Positions 11,492-22,304 of a stretch of 64,000 nucleotides of DNA are shown one piece after another. Made by a program: the position numbers and the translations under genes. This DNA is from Branchiostoma floridae (lineage: Eukaryota > Chordata > Leptocardii > Amphioxiformes > Branchiostomatidae), in assembly GCF_000003815.2 (NCBI RefSeq), contig NC_049997.1, forward strand, positions 6,018,260 to 6,082,259, read 5' to 3'. The notes below the pieces were generated by a model. It saw only the letters and a list, made by a program, of their open reading frames with translations, did not search any database and was not told the DNA's origin. How positions within the stretch are numbered: the first letter of the stretch is position 1; each line of letters starts with the position of its first letter.

Positions 11492-11647
11492 TAAGCCTGA
11501 AAGCCCAGTGGAACTTGAGGGGACCCAGGGCTGTTCATGTACATTTTCATCAATTATTAGATATTGATTCTTTGTGCTGATGGTTGATTGCGGTTGATTG
11601 TCGAAGTTTTAGGCCGAGTCAGCTCAACTGCCTGGTTTGCGGATTTA

Positions 11648-12035
11648 GGCCTAGGAAAAAAATGTTGTGTTTCCTGTTTCCCTACCTTCCCTAGAAAAAC
11701 CTGCCGACCCTAGACTTTTTTTTGGGTGGACAGTGGAGTCACAAAGCTTCCAGTTAGAATTTTTATTCAGCCTGCTTCCTATTCAAGTAAAAACAGTCTG
11801 CTTGTCCTATCTAATGAAGGATTAATGTATAATTGTGCACAAAATTAAAGTTTGAGATTGAAAAACAAGTGTCCTCATGCATTTCAGTTTCCTTTGTTCA
11901 ACTGTATTGTAATATGTATCACTAGATTTTTGGCTAGCCTGAAAAAAATTACCAAAAAAAAAAGATATCCCCTACCTACTGACCCTAATTTTTTCAGGAC
12001 TGAAACAGGAAACACCACATTTTTTTTCCTAGGCC
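11648..12035. mobile_element. intact MITE with GGCCTAGG ends (family F3)
   Basis: A 388-bp element whose ends GGCCTAGGAAAAAAA and TTTTTTTCCTAGGCC are inverted repeats. Similarity continues through TGTTTCCTGTTTC/GAAACAGGAAACA. TTA flanks both sides (11645-11647 and 12036-12038). Confidence 0.9.
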
Positions 12036-12040
12036 TTATT

Positions 12041-12350
12041 TGCTTTCTCTGAAGAGGTTAACAATGAGAGCCCATAATTCTAACTGTGCAAGCATGTCTT
12101 GTTACTTGATAAAGTCTCCTGATCAAATACCCATTCTCCCTAGACGAATACTGTCCAAGGTGCTAGAACAGTTGCTGTTGTGTTACTGGTTCTGGGGTTT
12201 GTTTTCTCTTAAGAGGTAAAAAATGACAGCACATTATTCTAAATGTGTAAGCAGTTGCCTTGTTAATTGATAAGGTCTCATCATCAAATATGGTACCCTT
12301 TCTCTCATCATCACTGCTGTCCAAGGTGCTGAAACGGTTTCTGTTTTGCA
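12041..12350. repeat. tandem duplication, about 158-bp period
   Basis: Both units contain TTTTCTCTNAAGAGGT, then CATNATTCTAANTGTG and TTGATAANGTCTC, and end at CTGTCCAAGGTGCT. The F3 element inserted at the left edge of this pair. Confidence 0.75.
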
Positions 12351-12397
12351 CTTTGATTCTCCTATGTACTTCTCAACCAAGCACTAGTGGTTAAAAT

Positions 12398-12442
12398 TCA
12401 ATGTGTGTGTGTGTATGTGTGTATAGATGTGTGTGTGTGTGT
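12398..12442. repeat. (TG)n microsatellite
   Basis: Interrupted TG run. Confidence 0.9.
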
Positions 12443-12714
12443 CCACATAGACCAAAATTTATTCGTCCCCCGAGTGGTCGTCATGGGAAGTCTTAACTCA
12501 AAAGTTTTTTCTGAATTCATTTTCTGTATCATTTTTCCTTTTCTAGACCATACCAGCTTTTCGGCATGCACTGGCAGTTCACTTAATACATTTGATAAAC
12601 AATTTAAAAGCTACATTCTTTATTATTAGTATCTTTATTATTAGTATCTCTATGTTTATAAAAGGCTTATGCATATTCCACTGTCATTGCAACTTGACAT
12701 ATGCATGTTACAGA

Positions 12715-12780
12715 ATGAAAAGTGGCCTGCAGGCCAATTTGAGCTTCTCATGAATAGATGAATCAAACAAACAGGTAGAC
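12715..12780 (+). mobile_element. retroelement 3' tail
   Basis: GTGGCCTGCAGGCCAATTTG followed by a CATGAATAGATGAATCAAAC-type end running into CAAACAAACA. The same tail occurs in the opposite orientation at 28508-28580. A shared 3' end with a CAAA repeat suggests a non-LTR retroelement tail. No coding remains. Confidence 0.6.
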
Positions 12781-12935
12781 ATGACAATTAGGCCTCATCA
12801 TCACCAGAGTACACAATCACCATACTTGATGCCTCCATGATGATAGCTTTTGAATATTTCATCACATTTTCCTGGCAGCCTCCTTTTCTCCCTTCCCATG
12901 TTGACAAACCTAAGAACCATTAAATTGTTACATGT

Positions 12936-13274
12936 CAGGGCTCGAAATACCACCTGCATATGCAGGTTAGTGCAGGTAGAATTGGAGCTTTGCAAGTATT
13001 TCTGGTGTCTACCTGCACCTAACCTGCACTGGTTCATGAACTGGGTTTTATACATAAATGTCATATGATGTAGATGTATATGGATTGTTCTTAGCTGTAT
13101 TGGCTGTTACTACCTATAAAGTATAAAAGAAAAATAGCAATGGTTCCTGTACAATTTTTAGTATGATCCAAACTTCCTAGATTCAGAGTGGTGCAGGTAA
13201 AATTTGTCTGGTGCAGGTAATTTTCAATGTTACCTGCACCAGTGCAGGTATGCAGAAAAAGTATTTCGAGTCCT
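12936..13274. mobile_element. CAGGG-end MITE (family F4a), copy 1, between 40-bp direct repeats
   Basis: A 339-bp element with ends CAGGGCTCGAAATACC and AAAAAGTATTTCGAGTCCT and internal GTGCAGGT/ACCTGCAC inverted blocks. Instead of an 8-bp duplication it lies between two 40-bp direct repeats (12896-12935 and 13275-13314) that differ at one base. Confidence 0.88.
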
Positions 13275-13403
13275 CCATGTTGACAAACCTAATAACCATT
13301 AAATTGTTACATGTGCAGGCAAACCATGCAACTCGTGTGTTGGAAATATTAAACAGGGGAATATTAAACAGACTCTGTTATTCTAGCACTCATTTTTTCT
13401 AAG

Positions 13404-13423
13404 ATGATGATGATGATGATGAT
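13404..13423. repeat. (GAT)n microsatellite
   Basis: Six to seven GAT units. Confidence 0.85.
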
Positions 13424-14207
13424 TATACATTATAAATTAAGTATTTTGAATCAATTCTTTTTTAATTCAATATAATGCATTTGAATGAATAAGGCAGCTG
13501 TGATAATAAAATTCCAGAAAACTTCCAAATAAATTCTATCATTTCCATATTGTTTTCTATCATTATTAAACAGTATTTCAAATGATCTCTAATCACTTTT
13601 ACTTGTAATGTGCAGATTATGAATCATTGTACTTGTCCTTTTGCTAACCACCGTTTAAATGCAGGAGAATCTCATCTGACAACTAAATTCCTTTCCTGCA
13701 TGAATGTATTTTTTATCTGTTTATTGATAATTAATATTAAGTATTTCTTCTTAGTGATGCAATAAATTATCTTCATTTTATTGTTCTTTTGACAAATGCC
13801 GGATGAATACAAAGCAAATGTTGTTATTCAAACAATTAGTTTCTGCTCTGTTTGTGCATAAAACTATATCATCTGTTATTTCATCACAAAGTCTGATGAT
13901 ACAGTAATTATTTCTCCTTGAATTGCTTTGCATGCATTTCTTACTGAACTGATGCACCATTCTATAATTGCCTGACTCTGAAATGCCTTTACACTGCCGT
14001 AAACGTATCGTAATGAGTCTACAAATGACAATTATGCAGACCAAATTGCTGATATTGTAACTTTATTGCCATTTTTATGCCCGAGGGTTAATTGCATGAC
14101 TATTTACAGGGTAATAATACAGAAAGAAGATAGTATATAATATACAGCAATTGTGTATAAAATGAATTACTTCATTTTAAGGAATGCATGATATGATTTT
14201 TTCCATT
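13424..14207. other. unassigned AT-rich stretch
   Basis: No gene or repeat recognised. Confidence 0.45.
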
Positions 14208-15463
14208 ACCCTTGCCAAACTGGTCTGGAATGCCGCTTTAAGGCCGCATTATACGCTCCTCAACAGAGCATTTTCAGCATTAACCGGGCACTAAGTTGTT
14301 TCCCACTGGACATTGCATTAATGCAGAGTTGAGGCCAGGCCCATTAATCATCACTCATCATCTGGGACTTTCCCTGTGCAGTAGAGGCCAGTGCCCCACT
14401 CCAGCTGGGTAGCTAGCTAGTGGGGGTGGTCATGCCACATTATGCCTCATGTGTACTTGTCTTGCCACCCTTCCAAAACACATGTGCCTGCCTGGCCCAG
14501 AATCTTGGAGGGTATCATGTGACATACCTAGGGCTGAGTCATGTGACTGGCCTAGTACAGCCACTAGTGATATGATTGTTGGAACAATAGTCAATCTAAG
14601 AAGTGTGCTGGACACAGGCAACTGTTTGTCCTCTTTACACCCAGTAGTGAAATCTACTTGCTTTAGAAGTAAGTGGGCTGAAACCAAATAGATTTTCCTG
14701 AATTTCCAGTTAGGGGTTAACAGTAGTTACAGTTACAGTGGTTCCTGGGGCACAATAGTGGTTCCTGTCTGAGGAAACCATTGAGAAGAATGAATTAATT
14801 ATAATTTATCTGACACTATCCAGCTAGTCTATACAGTATACATATAGTTAAAATCCCTGACATGCACGTTTGGTTCGACAATTCAAAAGATTATAACAAT
14901 AAACATTTTTTTTTTCCATCTTGTAACCCACATTGACCTATCAACCATAATGTAAACAAACCCATGCCATCTGCAGGCTGGTACTGACTCCATTTTAAAC
15001 CTGCAGACTCCTGGGGTTTGTAAGAGGACCATGGTAGTAAGTTGTTCCTTAGACCAAATTTGCCAAGCATTACTACAAGGAAAACATAAATTACATGTAA
15101 ACAAGTGCATGATTACTGCAAACTACTTTCCTTTCTCCCAATCCAATTGTCAGAGACCCTGTCTTTGTAGTCATTATCTAGTCTCCAACAGGAAAACAAT
15201 GCTAAGGTGGCTGGGGATTAACCCATGTACCACTTGTTAATATAAGGGTCAACCGTAACTAATAACTGTGGCAGAGAGCATTAATGCTCTTGTAATGCTC
15301 ACTAATTGGCTCAAGACACTGTCTGGCTGACAGTTGAGGGAGGGGTACATGGACAGCTATAATAGGCATAAAATCACCATGGCAGAGTGCCTTATGCTGG
15401 CCTTAATGCTGGTATAATGTATCTGGCCTTAAAGCGGCATTCCAGATCACTTTGGCAAGGGTA
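14208..15463. mobile_element. 1.26-kb inverted-repeat element (family F7)
   Basis: The left end ACCCTTGCCAAACTGG with TCTGGAATGCCGCTTTAAGG is matched, inverted, by CCTTAAAGCGGCATTCCAGA and TTTGGCAAGGGT at 15427-15463. A weaker match continues inward (CATTATAC, GCATTAA). The interior has only short frames and no transposase motif. No target-site duplication was readable. Confidence 0.7.
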
Positions 15464-15469
15464 TGTAAT

Positions 15470-15990
15470 CTAGGCTTTTAGACCATGTGGTATGATTTTG
15501 GATGCTTTGCAACAAAATTATTTGAGTTGTTATCTGAAAATATTACAGTATTTCATGTTTGTAAACATGAGTTTGCAATCAAATTTCAACAGTCAAGGGT
15601 TGCTTTAATTTATCTAGCATTCATTGATTTGAATTCTTGAATTTGTAACAAGCCCGAGAACAGAAGGTTAAGATGAAGACTCAACTATGATATATAGTAT
15701 CTTGATAACTTCATTCCTTGATATTTTACAAACCTTAATGATCTAGCAAACTCCTATCTGTAAAACCCTAATTCATACTGATTTAATGATTGTAATAGGG
15801 ACTATTTTGACCCGAAAAAACAATGCAGTGCATCTCTTTTTGATGTTAATTAATTCTTAGTGAGAGTAGAAATTTTTCAATATAGCAAAAATACAATTTA
15901 TCATGATTGTTGAAATTGAAATAGAAAGCAAAAAACAACTTATCACTTGTAAATGTTACTTAATATCTAAAGTAGAAATTATTCCATAAA
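15470..15990. other. unassigned AT-rich stretch
   Basis: No gene or repeat recognised. Confidence 0.45.
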
Positions 15991-16139
15991 AGCAAAATAT
16001 AAGAGCAAATAAATGAAATTGGTGTGGCTGAAATTGCAGCAAAATTTTGCTGCATATTCAGATGAAGTCAGACCACCTATTCCCAACAGCTCCACCAGAC
16101 AAGCTCTCCTGATTGGTTCTTGTATTGATCTCATTCCAG

Positions 16140-17215
16140 TGGTGGGATAAGGGGGAGACACCAACCGTACACAACACAGCGATAATAGTGTCGACTCGGC
16201 AGAAATAGCTGACTGGGAACAGCACATGACGAGCACTTTGAATGGTACGTAGTCTGCTTTTATTAGTTTATATGTCAGAACTCACACAATGTCATGTACT
16301 ACTTGGATACATGTACTTATAATTAAGGGGGAGAATTCAACCGTACACAACACTGCGGGAATAGTGTCGACATGGCAGAAACCTCGATCACAAGCATAGT
16401 GGACTGGGAAAAGGACTTTTGAGTGGTATGTACAATATATGACTCTCGTTTCATTAGTTTATGTGCCAGAACTCCATCAGTGTATTAGTTGGATATACAA
16501 AATGTATATACATAAGGAGAGGGGGCATCAACCTGCACAACACAGCAGAGATAATGTCAACCCTGCAGAAAACGGCAATCTGACAGGGGCATAGTACCAG
16601 CATAGGACTGAGAACAGGCCATACGAGGAGCACTTGCAATGGACCGATCCCAAAACCCCGCCCCCTGTTCGATCATGGTTCTTTTTCGAACGCCTCCGTC
16701 AAAAACAGCCATTTCTATCCCGCTGTGGCAGCTTTTGACGGAGGTGTTCGAAATAAAATAGGGGGTTCTATTTGTTCGATATGGCGTTTGACAGGATCGG
16801 TCCATTGGTGGTAACGGTTATGTATGATTCTGTTTTTATTTGTTTCTTTTTCAGATTTTGTACTCATGAGATACATGACCCTATATAAGGTGGAGACATT
16901 TGAACCATACAAAATACTGTAGATAGCTGTAGACTCTGCAGAACCCCCTAAGGCTTATAGGAAAGGGAAATGCATGCATGTTGCAGGTTGAAATAGAAAC
17001 ATTTTGGGTGGTGCGTTTCATCATGATTTTTTTATTTGTACATGCAAGTACTAGTGGGATATACAATTGGTCATGTATACGTAGTTTAAGGGGGGAACCT
17101 TCAATTGTAAACAGCAGCACATTTAGTAATTGTCGCCTGCACAAAAATCTCTAAGACTTGCATATTGGACTGAGAACTTGAAAAGAGCAAGACATGAAAA
17201 ACATTTTGCGTGGTG
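16140..17215. repeat. tandem array, five units of about 180-200 bp
   Basis: The unit motif AGGGGGAGACACCAACCGTA or a variant starts at about 16149, 16326, 16520, 16890 and 17091. Each is followed by TGTCGACNNNGCAGAAA, GACTGGGAA and GAGTGGTA-like blocks. The double spacing between the third and fourth units is explained by the palindromic element at 16641-16802. Confidence 0.85.
16641..16802. mobile_element. palindromic element (F8) inside the array
   Basis: It begins GGACCGATCC and ends GGATCGGTCC. Inside is a strong hairpin: TTCGAACGCCTCCGTCAAAA pairs with TTTTGACGGAGGTGTTCGAA (one mismatch), with a loop of about 26 bp. It is present in one array unit only, so it is a later insertion. Confidence 0.85.
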
Positions 17216-17299
17216 AAATTGTCAGAACTTGAGAAAAGCTGTTGGGATGGTTGGTATAGTGTAGAATCCTTCCTGAATACCAAATTCCTGAAGTCTGTT

Positions 17300-17450
17300 G
17301 GGCTTTATTACCTCCATGAAAAATGGAGGTATAGTTTTGAGTGTGTCTGTGTGTGTGTGTGTCTGTCTGTGTGTGTGTGTATTTGTTTGTGTTTCCGGAT
17401 ACTTGTGGACATCATAACTTGAGAACCCCTCGATGATATTTTTTGTGCAG
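17300..17450. repeat. dispersed repeat with (TG)n core
   Basis: TTACCTCCATGAAAAATGGA is a short hairpin (CCTCCAT/ATGGAGG), followed by an interrupted TG microsatellite (17341-17385) and TTTCCGGATACTTGTGGACA. I recognise this arrangement as a common interspersed repeat in invertebrate genomes. No coding. Confidence 0.6.
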
Positions 17451-17664
17451 TTTTACTTGCAGTAAAAGTTTTTGAGTGTTGGATGGGTACAGGTTTTATG
17501 CATTTGCAGAGATGAGATTGCATAAAGGTGTTATTCTCGTGAAAATGTATGGACATACTCGTAACATGCCATTAGGTATTTTACAACATTGAACATGTGT
17601 TAGGAATTTTGCAAGGTAAGTATATGGTGCTTGGGCAACACCAGCTCATTTGCTTGGTCTCTGG

Positions 17665-17760
17665 CTCCTCGTCGTATCCATTTTTGATTATACTGCTGCT
17701 GGGATCCCTATCACAGGGGTAGGTAGCAGTCGGAATAGTCTTTACACGGTGCTTCCATGC
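17665..17760 (-). repeat. dispersed fragment shared with 6035-6115
   Basis: GTCGTATCCATTTTTGATTA, CTGCTGCTGGGATCCCT and CACAGGGGTAGGTAGCAGTC are the reverse complement of sequence lying inside the F4b element at 5802-6241. Confidence 0.8.
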
Positions 17761-17879
17761 GGCTGATCCGTCCAGTGAGTCCAACGCTTGAAGACTGTAT
17801 GAAATGGAGAACTAGCAGGAAAACTTGAACCTGACTTTGTTTACCTCAGAGTCTGTTAATGTTTATACCAAGGTATAGA

Positions 17880-18015
17880 TATGAATGCCAGACTCAGTTT
17901 TTATTCACAAGATATTCTGGGTTCGAATCCATAATAATAAAACTGATCTTGTGTTCTTGGGAAAGGAACTTAACACGACTTTTCTCACTTCAGTCTAGGA
18001 AAATGAGTACCTAGT
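17880..18015 (+). mobile_element. tRNA-type SINE fragment, copy 1
   Basis: GGGTTCGAATCC (17929-17940) matches a polymerase III B box. The following TGTTCTTGGGAAAGGAACTT and AACACGACTTTTCTCACTT match the body of the SINE at 28750-28945. The A-box part is eroded. Confidence 0.65.
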
Positions 18016-18457
18016 TTTCTATCTATAGTGGCTTGAGTAACTGTTGGCATGTTTTGCATGTCAAGAACTAATTTGTGTTTGGTGTTGCCTTAGAATTATG
18101 ATGTAACAAATTATTGGCTATAACATTATGATTGAGAACTGGACAAAGTGGTAAATATTGTGTTATCACTGGAAGCAGAATCTGATAGTGACAGTGCTGT
18201 ATCTGTGTAATAGTGCTGCATCTGTTTAATATTGCCTACAACGCATAATATCATCTGATAAATGTTTCATGTAACATCCATAAGAATGATCGATGGATCT
18301 GCTATACTGGTAAACATGACAGAAAATGCTGAGACAAGTGATCTGCTAAGTCCAGTTTTGTGTAGGAATTTGATAAGCTTATCTAAGATTGTTGCCGAGC
18401 TTGTCTTGGGAGACAGAAAAGAACAGACACTAAACCAGCTACTGAGTGTGTGCTATC

Positions 18458-18814
18458 CAGGGCTCTAGCCAGCGTCCGTTTTTCCGTCAATTGACAGAAA
18501 TTTGCTGCGTCTGACGGAAAAGTTTTAAAACCAATCCGTCAACCTTGACGGACAAAAATCCTTGGTGGAAGCTACAGGCGGCTTGGGGACAATGTCCACG
18601 GCCGTAAAAGCCACAGTTTGTTTGTTTTCCCATAATGATTGTTATTATTGTTGACGATGTGTATCGGCGCCCTTTGGCATATGATAATCTCATTAAAAAC
18701 CATTTTTCTAAGGTCTCAGTTCAGTCTTTCTAACTCCTGGAATAGTGTTTTCGCAGTTTTCGCGACAATGGGAATTGGCTGACGGGAAAAAAATTCGAGC
18801 TGGCTAGAGCCCTT
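18458..18814. mobile_element. CAGGG-end MITE (family F4b), copy 2
   Basis: The ends CAGGGCTCTAGCCAGC and GCTGGCTAGAGCCCTT are inverted repeats. The flanks GTGCTATC and TTGCTATC match in seven of eight bases. The interior has the same TCCGTC/GACGGA inverted motifs as the copy at 5802-6241. Confidence 0.85.
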
Positions 18815-19169
18815 TTGCTATCACAAGGCATGTCGTGCCACCTTTTTGGCTTTAATGTTTTACTTTTTAAAAAAATTTTTTTTAAAATGCATTTTGTTGA
18901 GAAATTAATGTTGTTTGCCTTTTGAGTCAGTTAGTTGAACTTACCGAAGCTCAATGTTTCTGACTTAGGGAGAACAGATGCTGCTACAGTTAGCACAGTT
19001 TAATACAAAAATTAAGTACAGTAACTGTTTTCCTGGCTGTAAAAGTCTTTCCTGGTGACCTTTAACCTCCAACATCCTAAGGTAGCTGTTAAGCATCGTG
19101 AATTGTAACCCAGCAGGACAACGTAGAACATGCCAGTCTGAAACGGTGTGCGGGGAGTTTGTGGAAAAT

Positions 19170-19390
19170 TGATTCAGTCTGTATCTGTATCTATATATTA
19201 GTAGTTGGTATAACCACCCTTCGGCATAACACACCAGCTTTGCAGGCACATGGCATGGCAGCAGCTGGTTATATTACACAGAATGACCCGTTACACCTAA
19301 CTTTTGCACATCTATCTGCAAGCATTCTTTAAAACTATCCAAAGAAGATGTGCTTGGTGATAACAAATTCCTCTCTATGATAGAAACACA
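19170..19390 (-). mobile_element. LINE 3' end (truncated)
   Basis: The minus strand contains the tail of the reading frame and the 3' untranslated region of the LINE at 40213-40559. It shares GCACATCTATCTGCAAGCAT, TAACACACCAGCTTTGCAGG and the terminal GATACAGATACAGA microsatellite. The coding part is frameshifted. Confidence 0.8.
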
Positions 19391-19399
19391 ATTAACTTT

Positions 19400-20480
19400 T
19401 TTTTACATAACTTTTATGATATCTGTAGCTACAATCTTGCCTTTTTGCATTCCTCCTCCCATTAATCATGAAATGAAATATTAAATGTAGAGTTTGCTGT
19501 AGACTGAACAATTTTTAAAGCAATTTTGTTGGCCCTTTGAGATTTCCTAATGGAATATTTGATTTTACTAATTCATTTTTTTGCATTCCACAAATACTTG
19601 AGTCACCAGTAATATCAGGAATTTCTCATTCATATTCAGTCTTGACAATGTCACAGCATACCTTAATCTGAGATGGATACAATTGAAGTGTGTTCATTTT
19701 TATAATCTTTCTGTTGTGCCCGTAATGTGTGTATTGATGTATTCTTATATGGAGGACCATAGGAAAAATAGCTGACAATGTTGTTAAGCTATATGTGGAT
19801 CCAAAATATAGTCAAAAAGTGAAATAAAAAAAGGAGCTGCACTTTATTTAATTACATTTGGAAAAAAAAGATGAAAAAGTGCTACTCTTACACTTGGTCC
19901 ATGACTTATTTATAATAAATTGATAAACTTATTATATCACTCTGTTACTCTGTTATTTGCTACCAGAGCCTTTCAATATCATACCACTTAATAAGCCGTA
20001 TACTAGTCTACATTTCAGTTTTATATATGACGTACGAGGTACAAAGTATGGCATCTACATAACGACAGTTCTATGGCTTAACTTAAGGCTTATCTAATTA
20101 ATACAGGAGTTTCTATTCAGATTCAGATTCTATGAGCTAAACTGGTTCACTTTTGCTATCCATTTATGAAAAAATTGTTAGGCTGGCTTTTTACAGACAT
20201 TAATTTTGATGATGTTATTGGATATATTGATTATTAATGGGATCATTAAGTTTGCCCCAACATTGAATTTTATCACCCCATAAAGGGACCACTTTTCAGT
20301 GGTTACAATAACAATTGGGCAAACCAATGGGGTATGCCACACACTTAAGAACAGAGTTAATTGCTTGTGTAAATACTAATGGGAAGACAGATGGTTTTAA
20401 TGGGATTTTTTGTACATAAATTATGAAAATAGTAGTTTTTCATCATTACAACCACAGCAGTAAGAAATTTTGCATAGTGC
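19400..20480. other. unassigned AT-rich stretch
   Basis: No exon or clear repeat was found on either strand. Confidence 0.45.
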
Positions 20481-20524
20481 ATAAATGTCAAGAAAGTTGA
20501 AACTACCCAATGTATATTTCAGAT

Positions 20525-20790
20525 TATGTCGTACCTGTGACGCGAAAACGTTCGATACGGGTGTTCCGGACCGGCTGATAACTTTCCATACGGCCCGGGC
20601 TTATCACACGGGCTCCATTCAAATAAATCGAACTGTTTCGAGTGGGCAGAGTACGGCGCCATCGAAAGTTCGAATACCTGATTCGGACGTTGGAACATTA
20701 CTGTTGCAACGCTTTTTTTTTTTCGAGGGCACCAAACTTCTGGCACATTTCGCATCAAAACATGGGTTTTCTCAGGTGGGTATGACATAA
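20525..20790. other. CpG-rich island with open frames on both strands
   Basis: About 20 CpG in 210 bp (GACGCG, TTCGATACGG, TTCCGGACCGG, ACGGCGCC), sharply distinct from both flanks. The plus-strand frame 20485-20790 and a minus-strand frame covering 20519-21040 are open. The minus frame includes FEWSPCDKPGPYGKLSAG, which reads like protein but matches no family I know. It may be an exon, a promoter or an old element. Confidence 0.3.
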
Positions 20791-20814
20791 ATAAGATACA
20801 ACACGGTGTATTCC

Positions 20815-20975
20815 GCATCACCCTCGGTCTCAGCCCTCCCGCGGGTCGGATCACCCTCCTCAAACACAGGATTACCATTTTACGTCCCTTCCAAAAAATG
20901 GGAGAGGCCCCAACCACTATGCCCCTTCCAGAATTGAACCGGGGTCTACCCATTACCAAATAATTGAAACATAAT
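20815..20975 (-). mobile_element. tRNA-type SINE, likely DeuSINE-like
   Basis: On the minus strand, CCCCGGTTCAATTCTGG resembles a B box (GGTTCAA). It is followed by TTTTTTGGAAGGGACGTAAA, which resembles the GGATGGGACGT block shared by many deuterostome SINEs. Ends are not sharply defined. Confidence 0.5.
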
Positions 20976-20979
20976 AATT

Positions 20980-21560
20980 GTTTTGACAAGGCAGCTGTCA
21001 CTAAAACGAGTACCATGATTGAGGTATAGACATTGCACAATGATGAGAATGAAATGGCAAAAGGATTTCATGAAAAATTCCACACCTGCCACTCCCCAGC
21101 CCTAATGGCCATTATTACATGAAAGGATGTCCTTAACCCTACGCTTTGCTGGTGAGGTTTGACGTCACCACCATTGCAACTTTAATTGTGTCAGCTACGC
21201 TCTATGAGTTTCAAGTGTAATGTTGAGCTCTGTAATCCAGAGTAGTCTTTTAAAGCTGTTACAGATCCCATGGACAAGCTCTTGAATCGTAATTACCTGT
21301 GCTTATGGTTGATAAGTATCAAAATGGTTAATAGCATAAAAGGAAGCTTTTCAGCACCCTGAACAGAGTTAATCTGAGGGCAAGGAGTGCAGCATTTGAA
21401 TGGCTATGAATTAAGATTTGAAGTATGATAGAGGAGTAATACCCGGTTACTGACATAGGTTAAGTGGGAAATTCAGAAGACTTACGTATGGGAATTGCAA
21501 ATGTATCTGATGTATTGGGCTGTTCTTGCAAGCAAAAGAAGTAACAAATGCATAGTTTCT
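20980..21560. other. unassigned stretch
   Basis: No recognisable gene or repeat. Confidence 0.4.
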
Positions 21561-21640
21561 CTCTTTCTTTAGCTCTCATGTGACACTGCTCTTTTCTGTC
21601 CTTTCTGTCGGACTTTTGTCTTCCATCTTATTCCACAATC

Positions 21641-21652
21641 TCTCTCTTTCTC

Positions 21653-21748
<96 letters not shown>

Positions 21749-21776
21749 CCTCTCTTTCCCTCTCTCCCTCCCTCTC
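21641..21776. repeat. (CT)n microsatellite
   Basis: About 135 bp of CT with scattered CCCTCT and TTT interruptions. Long frames across it are artefacts of the dinucleotide. Confidence 0.97.
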
Positions 21777-21881
21777 ACCCACACAAAAATTGTCACTTAA
21801 AGCTTTCAGAGCTGCCATGGCTTTAGATCCTAATCACCAGTGCTACTTTATAGGTATGAATGGTGCAAAATGGGTAGGTGC

Positions 21882-22216
21882 AACAACAGCCGTTCCAGCA
21901 CCTTGGACAGGGTAAACATAGGAAGAATCTGTGCAGTTGTAAATTAACATCTCTCCAGGTCTATGAATCAAATGCTTTTAAACAGCGGAAACATTACGAC
22001 AACCTTCTGTTTTGTTAGCATGGGATCATGGAATTCAGAATATCAGCAACAACTGTTCCAGCACCTTGGACAGGGTAAATATAGGAAGAATGTGTGTAGT
22101 TGTAAATTAACATCTCTCCAGGTCTATGAATTAAATGCATCTTTTAAACAGCTTAAACATTACGACGACCTTCTGGTTTGTCAGCATGGGATCTGTTCTA
22201 GCAGTTGTTACGTAGT
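21882..22216. repeat. tandem duplication with exon-like boundaries, about 168-bp period
   Basis: Two copies contain TTCCAGCACCTTGGACAGGG, TTGTAAATTAACATCTCTCC, AGGTCTATGAATNAAATGC and ACATTACGACNACCTTCTG. In each, TCTCTCCAG precedes an open stretch (VYE-x-NA...FKQ-x-KHYD-x-LL), and CTTGGACAG precedes GTAAAC or GTAAAT, resembling acceptor and donor sites. No protein family is recognised. Confidence 0.75.
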
Positions 22217-22304
22217 TTGATCTCCTCGAGGCTTATCCGCTGATCCCAGTTGTTTGTAATGACAAAGCAGCAGCCTTGAAGGGGAAAGCTGTGCAAGGAA
22301 TCTT

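Larger units (their letters stand above)
10552..11498. mobile_element. MITE with GGCCTAGG end (family F3), copy 1, interrupted twice
   Basis: It starts GGCCTAGGACAAAAC and follows the intact copy at 11648-12035 base for base in order. It is broken by a PLE-like module (10920-11076) and by a complete F2 MITE (11123-11491) that landed about 10 bp from its right end. Removing both insertions leaves about 410 bp, close to the 388 bp of the intact copy. Confidence 0.85.

Noticed and set aside
21569-21915. Arg-Glu and Leu-Ser repeat proteins across the CT tract
   Set aside because: They are translations of a CT/GA dinucleotide repeat.
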